Origin: JACTOJ01 sp032335695
GTDB taxonomy: Bacteria > Bacillota > Clostridia > Clostridiales > Clostridiaceae
DNA: 64,000 nt
Reading direction: 5' to 3'
NCBI RefSeq assembly: GCF_032335695.1
Contig: NZ_JACTOJ010000004.1
Coordinates: forward strand, 186,001-250,000
The translations under genes and the position numbers were made by a program. The first letter of the stretch is position 1; the number at the start of each line of letters is the position of its first letter. The notes below the pieces were generated by a model that saw only the letters and a program-made list of their open reading frames with translations, was not told where the DNA came from and ran no database searches. Shown one piece after another: positions 15,960 through 24,122 of this stretch.

Positions 15960-17762
15960 TTATATCTCTATTCCTGCCAGCTTTATTATATGCATTGCAT
16001 TTCTTGTGGTGGAAACACCTTTTCTTAGCTTGTAGTCAAATTTTAATTCATCTTTATCGTAATACTCCTGGAAATGATAATTTTTGAGCTTGCCCATAGT
16101 ATTTTCTAAGTCTGCCAATTCTAAATCATGAGTGGATACAAGCCCATTAGCCTTTAAGCCGCTTAATTGCTTTATAAGCACTGTGGCTCCCTGATGTCTG
16201 TCTATGGAATTAGTACCTTTAAAAATTTCGTCCAGTAAAAAGAATATGGTGTTTCCGTTTTCCTTTTTAGCCGCGCTGACTATGTCCTTTATTCTGAGTA
16301 TTTCAGCATAAAAGGAGGATATGCTCTTCTCTAAATTGTCACTTATTCTCATGCAGGTATATAAATCCATGAATATTGTGGACATATTTTCTGCACATGC
16401 AGGAGCTCCAGTATAGCTCAAAACTAAATTTATTCCTATGGTTCTTAAAAAGGTAGTCTTTCCTGACATATTAGATCCAGTTATAAGCACTACACTGCCT
16501 TCGCTCTCCATGTCAAAGTTATTGCGCACCCTCTTATCTCCAAGCAGAGGATGACCTAAGTTAGCTGCTTTAAATATGGCGCCTTTATCCTTGACTTCTG
16601 GGAAACACCAATCTTCATTTTCAAAGGCAATATTGGACAAGCTGCTTATAGCTTCAAATTCTCCTATTATATCGAACCATCTGGCTAATTCTTTTCCGTA
16701 ATTTGCCTTCCAGTTTTCAAGCATGGAAATAACTCTATAATCCCACATAAAAATTATATTTATAATAATATAACCCATATTGTATCTGTCGGATACATAG
16801 TCAACTATACCGCTAAGCTCTCCTATAATTTTTGAAGCCTTAACATCATTTATGTATATTCCTTTTTTAAGCTTACCCAAATAATCATTCTTAAACTCTT
16901 CATCTTCAACGTATTTTATCATGTTGAAATATAGTTTAAGATCCTTTTTGTACTGCATTACTGTATCCAAAATTGCGTTTCTATTCTTTGAATCAATCTT
17001 CAATATTATGGCATCCAAAAGTATTATTACTAAGAAATACTTATAAGAAAATTTACTGTTAAAAGCCAGCAAAAATGAAGCGGCTATAGTAATCAATGGG
17101 CATATCACAACTATTAGCTTGGTAAGAATGCCCTCAGAAATTTTTTCTTGATTTTCTGCCCATTTTATAAGCTCTGTAGGATCCTTGGATTTATCAGAAA
17201 TCATCAAGGCTTCGGCATTAATTTTTTGTCTCCATCTAACATTAGCAGCAAGCTCTTTCACTGCCTGCTGTCTGTTTTTTATTAAATTTATGTCATTAAC
17301 AGGCTTCTTTAAATACTGTACAAAGCTTAATCTTCCCATATATGTAGCACAGGAATTTATCCATTGAAACAAGGATGATTTTCCAAACAAATCCAGATCG
17401 TCACAAAATGGATGCTCAGCATCAGAAAATTCTTTTCCATCATCCTGAAATTCCTTCCACTTTCCTTCTAGCCTTGCTATACCTTTATTATTTATTTCAA
17501 TTACAGTGTCTATTCTCCTCTTCTTATCTATTGCCTTTTGATGAGCTTTAACAAGATACACAAAGGCACCTATCCAAATTACAGTTATTCCCATGCTTAA
17601 AACCTTCATATTAATATAATATATGTAAATGGACACTAATAACCCAACAACAAAATCCAGCAGCCTTAAATAACCTATGGAAGATATTTCTTTTTGAATT
17701 TTTTTTGATAATTCCTCATTTTTATTTTTTTCCTCTACATAAAACTCTTTTGCCTTACTCAT
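15960..17762 (-). CDS. Membrane-anchored MutS-family ATPase
   Basis: The 600-residue protein ends with a MutS-type ABC ATPase: Walker A GSNMSGKTTFLR, LLDEIFKGTNS (Walker B and D-loop region), and STHDLELADL. The mismatch-recognition and connector domains of true MutS are absent. Instead residues 30-75 hold two hydrophobic segments and another pair lies around 215-250, so it is likely an integral membrane protein. This matches the bacterial MutS-related subfamily with N-terminal membrane helices, whose function is unknown; post-replicative mismatch repair is unlikely. It appears to stand alone. Confidence 0.78.
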   Translation of the reverse strand: MSKAKEFYVEEKNKNEELSKKIQKEISSIGYLRLLDFVVGLLVSIYIYYINMKVLSMGITVIWIGAFVYLVKAHQKAIDKKRRIDTVIEINNKGIARLEGKWKEFQDDGKEFSDAEHPFCDDLDLFGKSSLFQWINSCATYMGRLSFVQYLKKPVNDINLIKNRQQAVKELAANVRWRQKINAEALMISDKSKDPTELIKWAENQEKISEGILTKLIVVICPLITIAASFLLAFNSKFSYKYFLVIILLDAIILKIDSKNRNAILDTVMQYKKDLKLYFNMIKYVEDEEFKNDYLGKLKKGIYINDVKASKIIGELSGIVDYVSDRYNMGYIIINIIFMWDYRVISMLENWKANYGKELARWFDIIGEFEAISSLSNIAFENEDWCFPEVKDKGAIFKAANLGHPLLGDKRVRNNFDMESEGSVVLITGSNMSGKTTFLRTIGINLVLSYTGAPACAENMSTIFMDLYTCMRISDNLEKSISSFYAEILRIKDIVSAAKKENGNTIFFLLDEIFKGTNSIDRHQGATVLIKQLSGLKANGLVSTHDLELADLENTMGKLKNYHFQEYYDKDELKFDYKLRKGVSTTRNAMHIIKLAGIEI

Positions 17763-18267
17763 TTTACACCTCTCACTTTACACCTTCTATGTTTTATGAT
17801 TCCATTACAAAATTCTTTTGCCTGCTGATAATACATAATCATAAAAAAACTAATTCTATATGAATAGCCTATTCTTAATTATGCCTATAGTTGTAAGCCT
17901 TAAACACTAGCAACGATAAAATAATAAATCTTAGTTTAATTATACCATATATATGTAAATTACTTCAAAGAAGAATAATTTATGCTTTGAATATTTTAAT
18001 TTTTTATAGGTTAAACTATTAGGGAATTGCTTAAGAAAACTTATTTTCTGAAAGTAATTTATTGAACAGGAATTTCAAAACTTTTACATCCAATATTTTA
18101 TGTTATTTTCCCCTAAAATTATATACTGTGCAGCAGATTACTATTAATTTTATGTGATGGAAAAGCTTAAAATTCCAAATCTATTCTTAATTTATTTTGT
18201 GTCAGGCTGCTTAATAATGCCATGACCATAATAAAAACAATATTGTTAATTTAAGGAGGAATTTATA
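17763..18267. other. AT-rich intergenic region
   Basis: About 500 bp with the divergent 5' regions of the MutS-like and DUF1540 genes. I saw no conserved RNA, repeat copy or open frame with a ribosome site. Confidence 0.4.
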
Positions 18268-18444
18268 ATGCAAGGAAAAGTTGAAAAGAAAGATTCACCT
18301 TTACAGGGAGTTAAATGTGTAGTTAGCAGCTGTTATTATCACAACGGAAATAACCATTGCAGTGCTTCTGGAATAGAGATAGCACCAAGAGATGCTCATA
18401 CTCCTCACGAAACAGATTGCAGTACATTTACTCCATTACGCTAA
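18268..18444 (+). CDS. DUF1540 family small cysteine-rich protein
   Basis: A 58-residue protein. After a short basic lead, a core VKCVVSSCYYHNGNNHCSASG and a later C51 give four cysteines (17, 22, 31, 51) in the DUF1540 pattern, small proteins common in clostridia and often annotated as spore- or sporulation-related. A metal site is plausible but unproven. AAGGAGG lies nine bases ahead of the ATG and a strong terminator follows, so it is a real monocistronic gene despite its size. Confidence 0.8.
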   Translation: MQGKVEKKDSPLQGVKCVVSSCYYHNGNNHCSASGIEIAPRDAHTPHETDCSTFTPLR

Positions 18445-18572
18445 TAATTGATGCTGGTATCCCCTATATAAATAGAAACTATATTGCTATATATCTAGTT
18501 ATCTAGTTGTAGTGATACCAATGGTTTTCATGAAATTAGATGAAGCTCACGATGGCATAGCAAAAAATGAAA

Positions 18573-18618
18573 CCTGCTGCACAGCTAACTAATTAGTTGG
18601 TTGGGCAGCAGTTTTTTT
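18573..18618. terminator. Bidirectional terminator after the DUF1540 gene
   Basis: CTGCTGC (18574-18580) pairs with GCAGCAG (18605-18611), extended inside by AGCTAACT/AGTTGGTT, with a T run on the plus strand and a T-rich stretch on the minus strand. It serves DUF1540 and probably the converging GH1 gene. Confidence 0.8.
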
Positions 18619-18673
18619 AATTATTGGACTCTATTTATAAATAGAGTTCTAAGCCTTTTTAGAATTCTTCCTT

Positions 18674-20008
18674 TTAAAATCCATTGTTTCTTATAACTTC
18701 ACTGTACCATTTTGCGCTGTCTTTAGGAGTTCTTTTCTGGGTAGCGTAATCCACATGCACTATTCCAAATCTCTTTTCATAGCCAAAGGCCCATTCAAAG
18801 TTGTCCATGAAGGACCATAAATAATAGCCTGCTAAATTCACTCCCTTATTTATAGCTTCATGCATAGCCATAAAATGTCTTTGAAGATAATCTATTCTAT
18901 TCGTATCTTTTACTGTTCCGTCCAAGCTTACAATGTCATTGAAGGCAGCTCCGTTTTCTGTGATATATATTTTTACATGGTTATAATCATTGCTTAATTT
19001 CACCAAAAGATCTGTAAGTCCTTCCGGTATTATCATCCACCCCATCTCAGTTTTTGGCTGCACCCCATCCTTATAGCATATTCCATATGGATCTTCATTA
19101 TTTTTTGCAATATACGCTGATGAATAATAATTTATTCCCAAAAAATCTATTGGCTCACTGGCGATTTTAAGTTCTTCAACATCTATGTCTGGAAATAAAT
19201 CTAGCTCTTTATATTTTGCCATAGGAGCTTTTGGATATTCTCCCTTAAATATTGGCTCTGAGAACCAGCTGTTTTCTAACTCGTGAGCAGTCTCGGCTGC
19301 TTTTAAAGCTTCCTCACTAGCATTGTAAGGATATTTGTATCCCATATTTAAAACTATCCCGATTTCTCCCCGGCAGCTCATTTCTCTGAAGGCTTTAACT
19401 ACCTTTCCATGAGCTACTAAAGCATTATGTGCTGCGGTAAGTGCTGCTTTTGTGTCTTTATAGCCAGGAGCATGCTCTCCTCTTTCATAGCTTAATATAG
19501 TGAATACCCAAGGTTCATTCATAGTTATCCAAGTTGATACCTTATCCCCCAGTTCAGTAAATATATATTTACAATATTCTACAAAATAATCTCCAACCTG
19601 AGGATTAGTCCACCCTCCTATGTCCTGAAGCTTTTGAGGCAAATCCCAGTGATATAATGTTATAGCTGGTTTTATACCTCTTTCTATAAGTAAAGCTACT
19701 ATTTTTTTATAGAATGCTATTCCTTTAGGATTCGGTTTGCCAAAGCCATTAGGGAATATTCTTGGCCATGCTATTGAAAATCTGTAAGATTTCATTCCTA
19801 AGCTCTTCATTAAATCTATATCTTCTTCAAATCTGTGGTAATGATCACAGGCTATATCTCCTGTATCTCCATTTAATACATTCCCCGGTATATGCGAAAA
19901 TCTGTCCCAAATGGATTCTCCTCTGCCATCTTCTTTAACTGCTCCTTCTATTTGATAGGATGCCGTAGCTGTTCCCCAAACAAAATCTTTCGGAAATTTA
20001 AATTCCAT
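18674..20008 (-). CDS. bglA: GH1 beta-glucosidase (non-phospho type), cytoplasmic
   Basis: A 444-residue family 1 glycosidase, full length, without signal peptide. Acid/base is E165 in ITMNEPW and nucleophile E351 in YITENG. The aglycone-side residues FMDNFEWAFGY (E405, W406) are those of enzymes acting on free glucosides; phospho-beta-glucosidases have Ser/Lys variants there. It therefore should hydrolyse cellobiose or aryl glucosides imported unphosphorylated, even though a cellobiose-type PTS lies 12 kb away. GAGGAGG stands ahead of the ATG. Stand-alone gene; no regulator adjacent. Confidence 0.88.
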   Translation of the reverse strand: MEFKFPKDFVWGTATASYQIEGAVKEDGRGESIWDRFSHIPGNVLNGDTGDIACDHYHRFEEDIDLMKSLGMKSYRFSIAWPRIFPNGFGKPNPKGIAFYKKIVALLIERGIKPAITLYHWDLPQKLQDIGGWTNPQVGDYFVEYCKYIFTELGDKVSTWITMNEPWVFTILSYERGEHAPGYKDTKAALTAAHNALVAHGKVVKAFREMSCRGEIGIVLNMGYKYPYNASEEALKAAETAHELENSWFSEPIFKGEYPKAPMAKYKELDLFPDIDVEELKIASEPIDFLGINYYSSAYIAKNNEDPYGICYKDGVQPKTEMGWMIIPEGLTDLLVKLSNDYNHVKIYITENGAAFNDIVSLDGTVKDTNRIDYLQRHFMAMHEAINKGVNLAGYYLWSFMDNFEWAFGYEKRFGIVHVDYATQKRTPKDSAKWYSEVIRNNGF

Positions 20009-20112
20009 ATTAGCGCCTCCTCGCTTATTCTATAAAAGCCCGTACTGTTATTAAAGCTTCATATAATACTATTTTTCTTAATTTAATTATAAATTTATGC
20101 ATTTAACGCGTG

Positions 20113-20141
20113 TCCATGATAGTATATCATGGAGTTTTTTT
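20113..20141 (+). terminator. Strong plus-strand terminator with no upstream plus-strand gene
   Basis: TCCATGATA and TATCATGGA form a 9-bp stem over a 3-base loop followed by GTTTTTTT. On the plus strand nothing coding precedes it for 1.6 kb, and on the minus strand it lies in the GH1 gene's 5' region. It may end an unannotated short RNA or shield the dehydrogenase gene. Confidence 0.65.
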
Positions 20142-20324
20142 GTACACAATGTAATAAATTATAGTTAGTTCTTTAATAATTATAGTTTTTATTCGAAAAA
20201 AAGTCCCTAAAAATACATGTTATCTTCTTTTTCTTACATATTAATTGGTGGAGGTACTTGTTTAAAACATACATAAAAAGCTATAATATTATTGTTAGTA
20301 CTTGAAGAAGGAAGTGTAGATTTA

Positions 20325-21254
20325 ATGAATATAGTTATGCTTGAACCTATTGGAGTTGCAGGTAAAGTTCTAGATCATCTTACTGCTTTTTTGACAGAAA
20401 AAGGTCATAAATTTATTCCCTATTTTGAAAGAAATGACGATGTAGATGTTCTTAAATCCAGAGTTAAAGATGCGGATGTCTTAATAATTGCAAACATGCC
20501 TCTTAAAGGCGAGGTTATAAGAGCTGCTGAAAATTTGAAGTTTATTTCCGTAGCCTTTACTGGTATAGATCATATAGATTTAGAAGTTTGTAAAGAAAAG
20601 AACATAATTATAAAGAATGCTGCTGGATACAGCACAAACTCTGTAGCAGAAGTTGCTATTGGACTTATGATAGATGTAATGAGAAATATTGTACCTCTCG
20701 ATAAGCTTACAAGAGAAGGCGGTACAAAGGCTGGCTATTCTCAAAGAGAGCTTTTTGGAAAAACTCTCGGCATTGTGGGAACTGGTGCTATAGGTATTAA
20801 AACTGCGGAAATAGCTTCTGCTTTCGGAATGAATATAATTGCTTACAGCAAGACTAAAAAGTCTGAAGTAATAAATAAAGGTATAAAATATGTGGAGCTC
20901 AATGAATTATTGGAAAATAGTGATATTGTAAGTCTTCATGTACCTTTCACTGCTGAAACCAAGCAGCTTATTAACGGAAAAAACATCGCTAAAATGAAGC
21001 CTTCTGCTGTACTTATAAATACTGCTAGAGGCGGAGTTGTAGACAATGAAGCTTTAGCAAAAGCTCTTTCAGAAGGAAAGATAGCTGGTGCAGGTGTAGA
21101 TGTTTTTGACATGGAACCTCCTATACCTGAAGACTATCCTCTGCTTAAGGCTCCAAATGCAGTTTTTACTCCTCACATAGCTTTTGCTGCTGAAGAAGCT
21201 ATATTGAGAAGAGCTGACATAGTATTTGATAATATTAGAGATTATTTAAAATAA
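20325..21254 (+). CDS. D-isomer specific 2-hydroxyacid dehydrogenase
   Basis: A 309-residue NAD-dependent oxidoreductase of the D-2-hydroxyacid family (D-lactate, glycerate, phosphoglycerate and hydroxyisocaproate members). The nucleotide motif is GIVGTGAIG. The catalytic triad is visible as Arg in NTARGGVVD, Glu in VFDMEPP and His in TPHIAF. No ACT domain, so it is not a typical long SerA. The start at 20325 has AAGGAAG about ten bases upstream; the longer frame begins with TTG and lacks support. The exact substrate cannot be set from sequence. Monocistronic, with repeat copy 9 right after its stop. Confidence 0.82.
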   Translation: MNIVMLEPIGVAGKVLDHLTAFLTEKGHKFIPYFERNDDVDVLKSRVKDADVLIIANMPLKGEVIRAAENLKFISVAFTGIDHIDLEVCKEKNIIIKNAAGYSTNSVAEVAIGLMIDVMRNIVPLDKLTREGGTKAGYSQRELFGKTLGIVGTGAIGIKTAEIASAFGMNIIAYSKTKKSEVINKGIKYVELNELLENSDIVSLHVPFTAETKQLINGKNIAKMKPSAVLINTARGGVVDNEALAKALSEGKIAGAGVDVFDMEPPIPEDYPLLKAPNAVFTPHIAFAAEEAILRRADIVFDNIRDYLK

Positions 21255-21260
21255 TTTAAA

Positions 21261-21361
21261 GGGACGGTTCACAAAAATTTGCGATTTATACTTGCCCAAT
21301 TTAAGTTGCAAACTTTAAGTTGCAAGCTACGAAAGCTGCTAAATAATTGTGAACCGTCCCC
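21261..21361. repeat. REP-like inverted pair with long spacer, copy 9
   Basis: The left arm GGGACGGTTCACAAAAATTTG and the right arm ATAATTGTGAACCGTCCCC are about 60 bp apart, the two-REP arrangement called REPIN in other bacteria. The spacer contains near-repeats TTAAGTTGCAA and TTTAAGTTGCAAG. It lies between two convergent gene ends. Confidence 0.85.
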
Positions 21362-21363
21362 AT

Positions 21364-21399
21364 AAAAAAATCAGCTTTACGCTGAAGCTGATTTTTTTA
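21364..21399. terminator. Terminator overlapping the dapF stop codon
   Basis: TCAGCTT and AAGCTGA arms with flanking A and T runs on both sides. The last codons of dapF (KKSASA) and its TAA lie inside the stem and loop. Confidence 0.8.
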
Positions 21400-22384
21400 A
21401 TATATCCCTTGTATGCTGGTACATTTTTTCATATTGAATAGTTTCATAATCATAAGCTTTATAGTCAAATCTTTTTAGGATCTCTTCTCTTGATTCAAGT
21501 TCATTAGCATAAGGAAGCTTATTTGAGTCCAAGGTTCCTCTGAATACATAAGTGGCATTACCTATAAATTCTACAGAATATTTATCTCCTATTTTATTGA
21601 CTATGCATTTTATCATTCCGCCATCATTGAACACATTTATCTCTTCTCCTAATGGACACTTACCTGCTATAGTACATACTACTACAGATGCTGTCATTCC
21701 TGTTCCGCAAGCCTTTGTAAGTCCAACGCCTCTTTCGTAAGTTTTTACATATATATTATTAGGAGATATAACTTTTACAAAGTTAACATTAACTCCTTTA
21801 GGCAATATATTTATGCCGCTGTTAGCTGTCTTGCCCACCTTCACAAGCTCCTCTTCGCATATTTCATCCATTATTGAAACTAAATGAGGATTTGTAACGC
21901 TTACCGCAGAAAAAGTGAGGTTTTCTGATAATTCCTTTATATTTTCAAAAAATACTGTGCTCTTACTATTCTCAAGTGGAAGATCAGCTGCATTGAAGGT
22001 AATGGAATCAATTGTTATCTTAACAGTCTTTACTCCTTCATATAAATCATCCATCTTCTTAACTAAGTATTGAGCTTTCATAGTTTCAATAGTTACCTCG
22101 TTCATATTAAAGGCTTCCAATACATATCTTCCTACGCATCTCAAGCCATTCCCACACATTTCTGGCTCAGTACCATCTGCATTAAAAATTCTCATCTTTC
22201 CATGGCAGCTACTGCTTTTCTGCACAAAAAGTATTCCATCAGCCCCAATGGATTTTTTCCTGTCACATAAAGTTATAGCCAAATTTCTTCTTTGCTCTTC
22301 ATTAAAATTAAAAACATGTGATATCTCGTCAATAAGTATAAAATCATTGCCCGTACCATGACATTTAATAATAGGAATCTTCAT
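21377..22384 (-). CDS. dapF: Diaminopimelate epimerase with C-terminal extension
   Basis: This enzyme interconverts LL- and meso-diaminopimelate for lysine and peptidoglycan. The two catalytic cysteines are in MCGNGLRC and KACGTGMT, and the start CHGTGNDFILID is typical. At 335 residues it is about 50 longer than usual because of a C-terminal helical, charged tail (from about 285) that I do not recognise. GGGGAGG lies at a good distance before the ATG. It stands alone, with a terminator built into its last codons. Confidence 0.9.
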   Translation of the reverse strand: MKIPIIKCHGTGNDFILIDEISHVFNFNEEQRRNLAITLCDRKKSIGADGILFVQKSSSCHGKMRIFNADGTEPEMCGNGLRCVGRYVLEAFNMNEVTIETMKAQYLVKKMDDLYEGVKTVKITIDSITFNAADLPLENSKSTVFFENIKELSENLTFSAVSVTNPHLVSIMDEICEEELVKVGKTANSGINILPKGVNVNFVKVISPNNIYVKTYERGVGLTKACGTGMTASVVVCTIAGKCPLGEEINVFNDGGMIKCIVNKIGDKYSVEFIGNATYVFRGTLDSNKLPYANELESREEILKRFDYKAYDYETIQYEKMYQHTRDILKKSASA

Positions 22385-22711
22385 TTATAATCCTCCCCAT
22401 AATACAAGAACGCATATGGATTGTTATTTTACCAATATATTATTAACACACCTTCTCGTTCTTTATTTTTAAATTCATCTAAATGTAGTATTAAAGCAGT
22501 GTAAAAATCAACACTGGTTTAAAATAGAGCCTTAAGTTAAAAAATAAATTATTTTTTAACATTAATATAACTATATTTTATCATTTTTCACATTAATAAA
22601 TCTATCTTTATAATACTTTTTTATTTAATATTTTTATAATTTTATGAAATCGTTTTAAATTATATTTATAAAAATTTACATATCATAATGTAATAAGTCT
22701 TATTTTAAATG
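22385..22711. other. AT-rich intergenic region upstream of dapF
   Basis: It includes an AT-only hairpin GTTAAAAAAT/ATTTTTTAAC around 22535-22560 and a weak CAGTG/CACTG stem. No lysine riboswitch features were recognised. Confidence 0.35.
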
Positions 22712-22754
22712 AAAAAAGGCCCACATACCATAAATTTTGTATGCAGACCTTTTA
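22712..22754 (-). terminator. Terminator of the LDH-family gene
   Basis: Imperfect arms AAAGGCCCACATAC and GTATGCAGACCTTT, followed on the minus strand by a run of T. Placed directly after the stop. Confidence 0.65.
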
Positions 22755-22756
22755 AA

Positions 22757-23713
22757 CTATATATTTAAGCTTTTTAAAACTTCGGACATGTTTTCTGCGC
22801 TCTTTTTCAAAAGTGCTATTTCTTCGCTGGCAAGAGGAACTTCTACTTTTCTATCTATTCCTTCACTGGATAATATGCAAGGAATGCTTAAAGCCACATT
22901 TTTAATGCCGTATTCTCCTCTTAATGTAGTTGACACTGGAAGTATACTCTGTTCATTTAGCAGTACAGCCTTCACCAGTCTATTTACGGTCATAGCAATT
23001 CCTGAACTTGTATATCCCTTATATTGAACGATATCAAGCCCTACTTCTCTTACTTCATTTAATATTTCTTCTTTATTTAATGCTACGTCTTTTCCATAAA
23101 CCTCTGATAGCTTATCAAAAGGAACTCCTGCAATATTTACAGTGCTCCAAGTGGCAAAAGCGCTGCTTCCGTGCTCTCCCATTATATATCCATGTACGTT
23201 TTTAGCATCCACTGAATACTTTTCAGCTATTATTCTTCTGAATCTTGCTGTATCTAAGGATGTTCCTGTTCCGATTATCTTCTTTTCGTCGTATCCAAAA
23301 TGATTTTGAGCTAAATATGTTAGTATATCCACCGGATTGCTTACAGTTATTATAACTGCATCCTTGGTGTATTTACATATGCTTTCCATCACACTGGACA
23401 TTACTTTTACATTTCTATCTGCCAATATCAATCTATCAAGCTTTTCTCCTGGCTTAATACTTGGTCCAGCAGTCATTACTATTACTTGTGCATCCTTGCA
23501 GTCTTCATAGTCTCCTACTCTGATAGAAACATTAGGGCTATATGCAAAGGAGGTGGTATGGCTTGCATCTAATGCCTCTCCTTTAGCCTTATCCTTATTC
23601 ATATCTACAATTACAATTTCAGATATAAGCGATAATGACAACAATGCATTTAAAACCGAGCTTCCAACCATGCCGGCTCCAATGACTACAACTTTATTTT
23701 TAACAGGTTTCAT
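22757..23713 (-). CDS. Lactate/malate dehydrogenase family protein (L-2-hydroxyacid dehydrogenase)
   Basis: A 318-residue NAD-dependent enzyme of the LDH/MDH family: nucleotide loop VVVIGAGMVGSS, ISNP-type segment VSNPVDILTYLA, LDTARFR and the catalytic GEHGSSAF. At the substrate-loop position where LDH has Gln and MDH Arg (AGxxQKPGETR) this protein reads AGPSIKPGEKLDR, so the specificity residue is Ile and the loop Arg is displaced. Pyruvate is therefore not assured; a larger 2-oxoacid is possible. The start is the ATG at 23713, since GAGGAGG lies inside the extra 17 codons of the longer frame. Monocistronic. Confidence 0.78.
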   Translation of the reverse strand: MKPVKNKVVVIGAGMVGSSVLNALLSLSLISEIVIVDMNKDKAKGEALDASHTTSFAYSPNVSIRVGDYEDCKDAQVIVMTAGPSIKPGEKLDRLILADRNVKVMSSVMESICKYTKDAVIITVSNPVDILTYLAQNHFGYDEKKIIGTGTSLDTARFRRIIAEKYSVDAKNVHGYIMGEHGSSAFATWSTVNIAGVPFDKLSEVYGKDVALNKEEILNEVREVGLDIVQYKGYTSSGIAMTVNRLVKAVLLNEQSILPVSTTLRGEYGIKNVALSIPCILSSEGIDRKVEVPLASEEIALLKKSAENMSEVLKSLNI

Positions 23714-24007
23714 GATTCTTTTATCCTCCTCGCTTATTATAGGATTTCTATAGTTTATTTTCATTTATATATTGCAAAATATTATATTCAAAAATATTTC
23801 ACCACGTGAATAAATGTACAGCTTACTTTGAAGTCCTATATATAAAACTAATTTTAAATTACTATACTTATCAATATTATTCTACCATTTATGAATATTT
23901 CTACACAACAATTTGCGATTAAATATAAAAAAACCATGAATTTAGCATAAAATCTAAGCAAAAAGTATTTATTTTGCAATTTTAAACGATAAACATTGCA
24001 ATTATAA
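23714..24007. other. AT-rich intergenic region
   Basis: It is the 5' region of the LDH-family gene. No gene or RNA element recognised before repeat copy 10. Confidence 0.35.
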
Positions 24008-24066
24008 GGGGACGGTTCACAAAAATTAGCATTGAAGGCGCCAATTTTCTTGTGAACCGTCCCCTA
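24008..24066. repeat. REP-like palindrome, copy 10 (pair)
   Basis: GGGGACGGTTCACAAAAATT on the left and AATTTTCTTGTGAACCGTCC on the right, with a 16-base interior containing GGCGCC. Confidence 0.88.
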
Positions 24067-24090
24067 AAAATTTAACTTCAGGTGCAAAAG

Positions 24091-24108
24091 CTTGTGAACC
24101 GTCCCCTA
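24091..24108. repeat. REP-like repeat, copy 11 (single right arm)
   Basis: CTTGTGAACCGTCCCCTA, same orientation as the right arm of copy 10 and 25 bases from it. It ends 14 bases before the xylB stop. Confidence 0.82.
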
Positions 24109-24122
24109 CTTTTTCCTACTTT

